Origin: Bacteroidales bacterium UBA3289
Lineage (GTDB): Bacteria; Bacteroidota; Bacteroidia; Bacteroidales; UBA932
Assembly: GCA_002361625.1 (NCBI GenBank)
Contig: DETL01000014.1
Span: 264,792-287,815 of the forward strand
Reading direction: 5' to 3'
Length of the DNA: 23,024 nucleotides
Below the pieces are notes generated by a model that saw nothing but the letters and a program-made list of their open reading frames with translations, searched no databases and had not been told where the DNA came from. Positions within the stretch are counted from its first letter, which is position 1, and each line of letters opens with the position of its first letter. Made by a program: the position numbers and the translations under genes. Below are positions 8,348 through 14,499 of this stretch, one piece after another.

Positions 8348-8884
8348 TTAATGCTTCAGGTGGATTTTGATGAGTTCCCGCTTGGTTTCGGAGCCGTAGG
8401 CGTACTCGCCCACGTCGATCGTATCCAGGAGGTACAGGTCACTGCCCTTGAAGAGGGTGGATTCTTCGGCCGTCGTGCGGATTTCCCGGACCTTGTCCAT
8501 GGATTCCTTCGGGACGATCAGATGGCAGGGAATCAGGTAGGCGACGGGATTGATGGCGACCGCATGGGCGACGGAACGTACGCCCTGGGGATTGTCACAT
8601 AGCGCGGCGAAGTCCGTGTAGCTGTACAGCCGCGGCTCCAGCTCAAACAGCTTTTTCCAGACGGAGATCTGGAACTTCGTGCCGAACAGGCGGAAGTCCT
8701 CCCAGTGGACCTGGCCGGCCAGGCCAACCAGTTCCTCCGTCGTGATTTTGCGAGTAGAGACCGCCCCCACGTTCCTGGGGGGCATCTGGGCGATTTTCGC
8801 GGCAATCTGCGCGAAATGGCCGTAATCGGCGGACACCGACGCGATCTGTCCGTCCACCTCCGTGACAATCCATTCGGTAACCAT
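8348..8884 (-). CDS. Divergent O6-alkylguanine-DNA alkyltransferase-like protein
   Basis: This 178-residue protein has the MGMT/Ogt pattern: GTKFQISVWKKLFEL (68-82), SYTDFAALC (88-96), RSVAHAVAINPVAYLIPCH (103-121). The presumed alkyl-acceptor is Cys120 in PCH. Family members remove O6-alkyl groups from guanine by suicidal transfer to this Cys. It is atypical: the usual PCHRV continues here as PCHLIVPKES, so the Arg after PCH is replaced by Leu, and the G-x-L-x-G-Y lid is not recognisable. It keeps Cys, so it is not an Atl-type (Trp) protein. It is the first gene of an operon with cutC (2-base gap) and ridA. Activity is likely but unproven; it could be a DNA-lesion binding variant. Confidence 0.78.
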   Translation of the reverse strand: MVTEWIVTEVDGQIASVSADYGHFAQIAAKIAQMPPRNVGAVSTRKITTEELVGLAGQVHWEDFRLFGTKFQISVWKKLFELEPRLYSYTDFAALCDNPQGVRSVAHAVAINPVAYLIPCHLIVPKESMDKVREIRTTAEESTLFKGSDLYLLDTIDVGEYAYGSETKRELIKIHLKH

Positions 8885-8899
8885 AAACGTTGTTTTCTA

Positions 8900-8907
8900 C
8901 AAAGATA
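8900..8907 (-). promoter_or_regulatory. -7 box for the methyltransferase-cutC-ridA operon
   Basis: Minus-strand TATCTTTG, an exact TAnnTTTG match, ends 15 bases before the ATG at 8884. It lies in the 42-base gap after the codB stop, so the operon can start independently of codB. No clear -33 TTTG is visible. Confidence 0.55.
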
Positions 8908-8926
8908 AGAAAATCAACGAAATTCG

Positions 8927-10174
8927 CTATTTACGTTTCGTAAGAAGCTGCCCGATACCCCAGCACAGGGCGGCGACGGCCATGCCGTTCAGGGAGGCGA
9001 AGCCCCAGTGGACGAGGTTGGCGACCACGGCGCCGGCGATGACGCCGATGACCGCGCTCCAGTCCACGACCGTTTCCTTCACGGGCTTTCCGCGGTGCGT
9101 GAAGTAGTGGAGGATGAGGATGATGCCCACGGGCGGGAGGGTGCAGTTCAGGACGTTCAGCCAGTCGCAGAAGTTCCAGTACAGCCAGACGGCCGCTATC
9201 GTGCCGATTACGCCGGAAATGAGGACCATCGCCTTTTTCGAGAGGCCGAAGATGTTGGAAAGGCCCAGACCGGCGGAGTACAGGGCGTTGTCGTTGGTGG
9301 TCCAGATGTTGAGACCCAGCACCAGGACGGCCAAGTAGAAGAGGTTCAGGTTGAGCATCACCTCGAAGATGTCGTTACCGCCTACGTAGATGCTGGAAAC
9401 CGCACCGAACAGGAACATCAGGCTGTTGCCGATGAAGAAGGCGATGATCGTGGTCCAGAGGCCTACGCGCGCGTTCTTGGCGAACCGCGTGAAGTTCGGG
9501 GTTGCCGTACCGCCGGAGACGAAACTGCCCACCACGAGGCCTGCGCCGGCAATGATGCCCAGGTCTTTCGTTCCCTTGGCGAACTGCTCCACGAGTCCCG
9601 CATCCCCGCGCTGGATGGCCATGATCATGGCCACGGTGCCCAGGATGGCGACCGCCGGAACGGCGATGTAGCTGATGATCGTGAGGCTCTTGATACCGAA
9701 ATAGGCGCTGGCGGTCATCAGGATGCCGGCGATGACGACGAGCAGGTAGCCCTGCCAGGGCATGTGGTCCGGCGTCACTTCCAGGCCCATCAGCTCCTTG
9801 GCCACGGGGATGGCGAACATCGCGAGGCCCACACCGAACCAGCCGATCTGCGTGAAGGAGATCATGGCGCTGGGCAGCCAGCTGCCTTTCGTGCCGAAGC
9901 TCCGGCGGGCCAGCATGTCCAGCGACAGGCCGCTTTCCGCGCCGATCCAGCCCAGGGCGCCCGTGTAGGCGGCGAGAATGAGACCTCCCAGCAGGAGGGC
10001 CCAGACGAAGCCCCACCAGTCCAGTCCGGCGGCGAGCTGCTGGCCCACCCACATGCTGGCGGAGAAGAAGGTAAAGCCCAGCATCACCATGAACATGCTC
10101 AGGTTGCTCTTGCGTCCGGCGGCATCCACCGGTGACGTCGTGTAGTCGGCGTCGGTCTTCGGCTTGTTACTCAT
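8927..10174 (-). CDS. codB: CodB-type cytosine/nucleobase permease (NCS1 family)
   Basis: This 415-residue protein has about 12 membrane helices and many stretches shared with E. coli CodB as I recall it: VMLGFTFFSASMWVG, FGTKGSWLPS, QIGWFGVGLAMFAIPV, GLVVGSFVSGGT, NSLMFLFGA, LGLNIWTTNDNALY, and LPPVGIILI. CodB imports cytosine across the inner membrane with a proton or cation. Substrate could shift to another nucleobase, so the name is at family level. The ATG at 10174 lies within the last codons of the upstream phosphoribosyltransferase-domain gene (8-base overlap, ATGAGTAA), so the two are co-translated. A permease plus phosphoribosyltransferase fits capture of an imported base. No cytosine deaminase gene lies in the window. 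Confidence 0.9.
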   Translation of the reverse strand: MSNKPKTDADYTTSPVDAAGRKSNLSMFMVMLGFTFFSASMWVGQQLAAGLDWWGFVWALLLGGLILAAYTGALGWIGAESGLSLDMLARRSFGTKGSWLPSAMISFTQIGWFGVGLAMFAIPVAKELMGLEVTPDHMPWQGYLLVVIAGILMTASAYFGIKSLTIISYIAVPAVAILGTVAMIMAIQRGDAGLVEQFAKGTKDLGIIAGAGLVVGSFVSGGTATPNFTRFAKNARVGLWTTIIAFFIGNSLMFLFGAVSSIYVGGNDIFEVMLNLNLFYLAVLVLGLNIWTTNDNALYSAGLGLSNIFGLSKKAMVLISGVIGTIAAVWLYWNFCDWLNVLNCTLPPVGIILILHYFTHRGKPVKETVVDWSAVIGVIAGAVVANLVHWGFASLNGMAVAALCWGIGQLLTKRK

Positions 10175-11243
10175 ATTGTTTCAGGATTGTGTTGATTGCG
10201 TTGATGCGCTGCATGGCGATGGTCTCGAGCGACAGGGCGTCGGCCTGTGCGAGCAGCGTGGATTCCTTCTCCCACAGGGCGTTCAGGTCGGCCAGGTCCT
10301 GGAAGTGGTTGATTTGCAGCCAGTCCTCATAGGTCGTTCCCCGCGGGTATCCCAGCTTTTCTTCCACCAGGGCGACGCTGTCAATCCGGTCGGCCCGGCC
10401 CCAGACGCCCTCCCAGTATTCCAGCGCCTCGTGGAAATGGACCGGAATCTCGTAGCGGCGCGCTCCGCCGTCGTAGATGATGCATTTTTCCAGCAGCGAA
10501 TAGGGGTGCTCCAGCACATAGCGGCGGAAATCCGGAGAAACGGCACCGCCTTTCCAGCCGAAATCGATATCCGGGACGTTGATTCCCGTGGCTCCGTGGT
10601 CCTCATAGACCGTGAATACCCCCTCGTAAAAGAAGCATTCAAAGCCTTCGAAATCCGGGAAAACCTTCCTGATTTCCAGCGTCTTCTCCTCCATCAGGTC
10701 GATGGCACGGGTGCCTCCGATGGTGAAGAACACGATCTTCCGGATGCTGCCGCCCCGGCGGCGGAAACGGTCCACCACCTGGTCCAGGCACAGGCGGAGC
10801 GTATCGCCCGTGGCGATGATGTCGCCGATGACGAGGGTCCGTCCGTGGGTGACGCGCAGTTTCTCGTATTTGATGTCAAGCCCCGTAATGACTTGGTTCT
10901 CGATGATTCTTTCGCAGGAGACAAAGTGGATGTCCCGCACGCGGATCCCGCACTGGAAACAGGCCTCCTCCACCGGATAGTTCAGCCCGCCGCGGAGAAT
11001 GGTGAGGATGTCCACATCCCCGCCCTGCGGCATCAGGTTCCGGAGGGCCGCGGCGGTGGCCGGCAGCATGGACAGATAGGAATCGAAACCCACGACCTCG
11101 GGATACGCCATCAGCCGACGGGTTCCCGGGCTGCTGATCACATGGTATCGATTGACAAAGGATGGTGCCTGCAGTTCATACAGGCTGGTATCTTCGTGCC
11201 GGCCGACGAGACGCAATCCGGCATCCTGGATACGAGAAGACAT
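10167..11243 (-). CDS. Phosphoribosyltransferase-domain protein of unknown substrate
   Basis: This 358-residue protein contains a type I PRTase core. ILTILRGGLNYP (80-90) matches the first PRPP loop, and RTLVIGDIIATGDTLR (135-150) is the PRPP-binding loop, an I-G-D-I-I-A-T-G-D-T form of the V-D-D-x-x-x-T-G-x-T signature. About 75 residues precede the core and about 150 follow it (from near FEGFECFFYEG), ending in an acidic, aromatic helical region I do not recognise. Length is well above simple base PRTases (about 180-240 residues). Substrate cannot be assigned; the fused neighbour codB suggests a pyrimidine or related base converted to its nucleotide using PRPP. A Bacteroidota-type promoter and a hairpin sit directly upstream. 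Confidence 0.75.
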   Translation of the reverse strand: MSSRIQDAGLRLVGRHEDTSLYELQAPSFVNRYHVISSPGTRRLMAYPEVVGFDSYLSMLPATAAALRNLMPQGGDVDILTILRGGLNYPVEEACFQCGIRVRDIHFVSCERIIENQVITGLDIKYEKLRVTHGRTLVIGDIIATGDTLRLCLDQVVDRFRRRGGSIRKIVFFTIGGTRAIDLMEEKTLEIRKVFPDFEGFECFFYEGVFTVYEDHGATGINVPDIDFGWKGGAVSPDFRRYVLEHPYSLLEKCIIYDGGARRYEIPVHFHEALEYWEGVWGRADRIDSVALVEEKLGYPRGTTYEDWLQINHFQDLADLNALWEKESTLLAQADALSLETIAMQRINAINTILKQYE

Positions 11244-11277
11244 AAAAAATCCCGATTATTATGTTGATAACCGGGAT
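11244..11277 (-). terminator. Hairpin plus T-tract: terminator of the lipoprotein operon / leader of the PRTase gene
   Basis: Plus-strand ATCCCG (11249-11254) and CGGGAT (11272-11277) pair. After one A-C mismatch, TTAT (11256-11259) pairs with ATAA (11267-11270), leaving a 7-base loop. Read on the minus strand, the stem is followed by six T residues that end exactly at the ATG at 11243. It is 38 bases downstream of the lipoprotein stop (11316), so it most simply terminates that operon. It also occupies the whole leader of the phosphoribosyltransferase gene. Confidence 0.7.
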
Positions 11278-11278
11278 A

Positions 11279-11310
11279 CAAAGTTAACGAAAAAGGAGAA
11301 TTTTTCAAAA
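11279..11310 (-). promoter_or_regulatory. Promoter of the phosphoribosyltransferase-codB operon
   Basis: On the minus strand TTTG (11306-11309) is followed by exactly 19 bp and then TAACTTTG (11279-11286). This is a near-ideal Bacteroidota promoter (TTTG-N19-TAnnTTTG). The expected start point, about 11272-11276, lies inside the first arm of the hairpin at 11249-11277. Confidence 0.8.
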
Positions 11311-11315
11311 GAAAA

Positions 11316-12062
11316 TCAGTTTTCCCGCAAATAGGGTTTCAGCTCGGTCCAGGGGACGGTGACGGAGATCACGCCCAGATAGTAGGGAGCGATGTCATAG
11401 GGCTGCCAGTACCAGGTGACGCCGTCCTTGGATACTTCATAGAAGCCGTTCGGGCCCACGAGACCGGGCTCGAAGATCGCATCGATGGCTTCCTGGTCGT
11501 TGTCCAGGGCCTCCGGCAGTCGGGTCTGGATGAGGGCTGCGACCGGTTTGCGGAAACCGTCGGCAAAGAAGGCCTCCTCGGGGACGGTCTCGCCGGTCTT
11601 GACGTCGAAGACGATCGGGGTCATCGTGTTCATGCCATGGGCACCGCCGCGATAACCGTAATACTCGATCATATAGGACGTGAAATGGCTCCATTTCCCG
11701 GAGAAATAGCCGTTGATCCGGTCTTCCCAGGAGAGGATGTCGCCCTTTCCCTGGGTCTGATCGAATTCATTGAAATACTCATCCTTGATGTTGTCCTCGT
11801 AGCGGGTGGCCGTTTCTTCCACCGTTGCGGAAGGGCCGTCCTCCAGGTCGAAGGCGGTGCTGAGGATTCCGTACGTAATCTTGTCCAGAACCTCCTGGGA
11901 GGCGCCCTTTACAGGATAGTCCAGGGAGACGGAGAGCAGGAGGGAGTCCGTCCGGCCCTCTTCCAGGGGGATGGCCTGCTCGTCGCTGAAGTTGGCGGTC
12001 CGGAATGATTGGCAGCCGACGGCGAGAAGGACGGCGGCCGCTGCCAGGAATACTTTTTTCAT
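11316..12062 (-). CDS. RsiV/DUF3298-like lipoprotein
   Basis: This 248-residue protein begins with a lipoprotein signal, MKKVFLAAAAVLLAVGC, with lipid-carrying Cys17. The body matches the DUF3298/RsiV-like C-terminal domain: YYGYRGGAHGMNTMTPIVFD and VTWYWQPYDIAPYYLGVISV, in which the Pro-Tyr and final VPWTELKPYL pattern are typical. In RsiV this domain is an extracytoplasmic sensor that binds lysozyme, but here there is no anti-sigma domain, so the function is open; a periplasm-facing or surface-anchored ligand-binding role is inferred. A start five codons upstream (12077) would overlap the peptidase gene, but the signal peptide favours 12062. It follows the S9 peptidase stop by 7 bases and is the last gene of that operon. 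Confidence 0.83.
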   Translation of the reverse strand: MKKVFLAAAAVLLAVGCQSFRTANFSDEQAIPLEEGRTDSLLLSVSLDYPVKGASQEVLDKITYGILSTAFDLEDGPSATVEETATRYEDNIKDEYFNEFDQTQGKGDILSWEDRINGYFSGKWSHFTSYMIEYYGYRGGAHGMNTMTPIVFDVKTGETVPEEAFFADGFRKPVAALIQTRLPEALDNDQEAIDAIFEPGLVGPNGFYEVSKDGVTWYWQPYDIAPYYLGVISVTVPWTELKPYLREN

Positions 12063-12069
12063 AGCGCTA

Positions 12070-14496
12070 TCAGTCATTGTTCATTTCTTCGATGTCGATG
12101 GGTCGCTCCCGCTTGTCTCCGATCAGGTAGCGGGCGTAGTGGTCCGCCATCTTCCAGAAGAACCAGTCGTTCATGTCTCCGAATCCGTGGCGCTGACCGG
12201 GCAGCAGCACGTATTCGAAGCGTTTGTTGGCCCGGATGAGGGCATTGGCCACGCGGATGGAGTTCGCCGGGTTCACGTTGTTGTCGATGTCCCCGTGGAC
12301 CAGCATCAGGTGACCCTTCAGGCGGGCGGCGATCTGCGGATTCGTCTCGATCTTATAGACGAAGGTCGTGTCGCCCTTTTCGATCTTCTCGGCAACGCCG
12401 TGGTGCTGCTCGCTCCACCAGCGGTTGTAGATGCGGTTGTCGTGGTTGCCGGCGCAGGAAACGGCCGCCTTGAAGAAGTCGTTGTACTGGAGGATGGCCG
12501 CCGTGGACATGAATCCGCCGCCGGAATGGCCGTGGATGCCCACGCGGTCGATGTCGATGTAGCTGTGCCGCGCCGCGAGCTGCTGGATGGCGTATTTCTG
12601 GTCTTCCAGGCCGTAGTCGCGGAGGTTGCCGTAGCCGTAGTTATGGTACCACTTGGACCGGTTCGGATGGCCGCCGCGGTTGCCCACGGTGATGACGATC
12701 ATGCCCAGCTGGGCGAGGCGGTCGGTGCGGGTCATGCCACTGGACCAATAGACCGTGTTGCCCTCCACCTGCGGACCGGGGTACACATAGTCCGCCAGGG
12801 CATAGACCTTCGTGGAGTCGAAGTCGAAGGGCTTGTAGATGGCGCCGTGGAGGTCCGTGATGCCGTCAGCCGCCTTCACGACAAAGCGCTCCGGGAACTT
12901 GTAGCCGGCCGCGAAGAGCTCGCTGAAGTCCGCCTCCTCCAGTTCCGTCCGCTTCCCGGTGGCGGAGATAAGGGCCGATGCGGGCTTGTAATCCACGCGG
13001 GAATAATTGGCAATGAAGAACTTGGCGTCGTCAGACGCAATGGCGGCGACATTCATGTCCGGCATGTCCAGCTGCTGCATCGCACCGCCCGCCAGCGGAA
13101 CGCGGAAGGTGTGCATCTGGTAAGGATTCTCCTTCCTGTCCACGCCGCAGGCCGCGGCCAGCAGGTAGCCGTCTCCGACGGCCAGGACGTCATCCACGTG
13201 GAAAGCGCCTTCGGTGAGGTTGCGCTTGAGGGTGCCGTCGGCCCCGTACAGGTACAGGTTGGCCCAGCCGTTGCGTTCGGACCACCAGACGAAACTGCCG
13301 TCCGGAAGGAAGCGCGGGCTGCGGTACTCCACATAGGTGTTCATCCGTTCGGAAACGACCGTTCGGGTGGAATCGCTGCCTACGTCCACCCGGCACAGGT
13401 CCAGGCGCTTGAGGTCGCGGCTCTGGCGCACCAGCCAGAAGTGCCCGTCGTCGCCCATCCACTTGTTGCTGCGGAACTCTTCATAGCGGTCTTTCACCGT
13501 GGACGTGGCGCTCAGGACGCTGCATTCCTGGTCCTTGAAGGCGATGACTTTCACCGCCTGTGCATGGCCTTCCGTGTCCATCACGTACAGGTAGGGCTTC
13601 GGTCCCGGTTCGCCCGGCATTTGGTAGCGGTAGGTCTCCAGCGTGGGGCGCGGTTCGGTGACGGAGTTGATGACCCAGAAGGGCTTCACTTTGGACATGT
13701 CCCATTTGAAGGTCGCGAACTTCTTCCCGTTCGGAGCCCAGGCCACCGGGGCGAAGTGCCGCTTGGTGGAGTCCGTCTCGGTGTCGCCGGAGTAGTTGTC
13801 TCCGTTCCAGGAGAAATCGGCCGTGCCGTCCGTGGTGAGGCGGATTTCCACGAGGGTGGAATCCTTCTCGTCCTTTGCCGCTTTGCGGAGCGACGTGGAG
13901 TCCATCAGGTACAGGTCGTGCTTCTTCACATACACGCCCCGGGTCCCGTCCGGGGAGACATTGGCCCAGGCCGGGTACTTCCGGTTGTGCTCGTCGGTAT
14001 CCCAGGTGAGCTTTTTCGTCGCGATGTCATAGTAGAACCGGTAGGTGACGAACTTGCCGGTTCCCTTGCCCGTGGAGTCCCGCTTCTCGGTCTTGGACTT
14101 GATGTCGAACTGGAAGTACTTGTCCTCCTTGAGTTCCAGGCGCAGCGGAAGGTGCTGGGCGTCATAGGGATCGCGGGTAATCTCGGTCACCTGCATCGCC
14201 AGTTTGTCCATGTCGAAGAGTTCGCTCTTCTTGCCGGCCACCGGGTCCACCAGGTAGTACTTCGTCCCCTGGGAGGTCTTGTAGCTGTACCAGAACCGGT
14301 CGCTCCCGGCGAACCAGTTCGGCGTGATCCGGGTGGAATAGACCATCTGGCCGACCTTCTTCTGGGAGAAGCGTTCGGCGAGGTTGTAGTTGGCTGTTGT
14401 GACTTTTCGGGAGATGCGCTGTGCGGGCTGCTGCGGCTGCTGGGCGGCGGCCGAGAGGCACAGGACGAGGGCGAGGGGCGTCAGGAATCGTTTCAT
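12070..14496 (-). CDS. S9 family serine peptidase (prolyl oligopeptidase/DPP IV type)
   Basis: This 808-residue secreted protein has a signal peptide (MKRFLTPLALVLCLSAAAQ). A DPP IV-type N-terminal beta-propeller spans about 60-540, and an alpha/beta-hydrolase domain covers the last 250 residues. The catalytic triad is readable: Ser658 in GIHGHSGGGF, Asp738 in HGDIDNNVNP and His770 in GQRHGFGD. The Asp context aligns with the HGTADDNV segment of DPP IV, but the nucleophile elbow is GHSGGG rather than GWSYGG. Relatives cleave short peptides, often after Pro or Ala, in the periplasm. It begins 3 bases after the GH2 stop and is followed closely by the lipoprotein gene, so the three form one operon. 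Exact peptide specificity cannot be read. Confidence 0.93.
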   Translation of the reverse strand: MKRFLTPLALVLCLSAAAQQPQQPAQRISRKVTTANYNLAERFSQKKVGQMVYSTRITPNWFAGSDRFWYSYKTSQGTKYYLVDPVAGKKSELFDMDKLAMQVTEITRDPYDAQHLPLRLELKEDKYFQFDIKSKTEKRDSTGKGTGKFVTYRFYYDIATKKLTWDTDEHNRKYPAWANVSPDGTRGVYVKKHDLYLMDSTSLRKAAKDEKDSTLVEIRLTTDGTADFSWNGDNYSGDTETDSTKRHFAPVAWAPNGKKFATFKWDMSKVKPFWVINSVTEPRPTLETYRYQMPGEPGPKPYLYVMDTEGHAQAVKVIAFKDQECSVLSATSTVKDRYEEFRSNKWMGDDGHFWLVRQSRDLKRLDLCRVDVGSDSTRTVVSERMNTYVEYRSPRFLPDGSFVWWSERNGWANLYLYGADGTLKRNLTEGAFHVDDVLAVGDGYLLAAACGVDRKENPYQMHTFRVPLAGGAMQQLDMPDMNVAAIASDDAKFFIANYSRVDYKPASALISATGKRTELEEADFSELFAAGYKFPERFVVKAADGITDLHGAIYKPFDFDSTKVYALADYVYPGPQVEGNTVYWSSGMTRTDRLAQLGMIVITVGNRGGHPNRSKWYHNYGYGNLRDYGLEDQKYAIQQLAARHSYIDIDRVGIHGHSGGGFMSTAAILQYNDFFKAAVSCAGNHDNRIYNRWWSEQHHGVAEKIEKGDTTFVYKIETNPQIAARLKGHLMLVHGDIDNNVNPANSIRVANALIRANKRFEYVLLPGQRHGFGDMNDWFFWKMADHYARYLIGDKRERPIDIEEMNND

Positions 14497-14499
14497 GTA

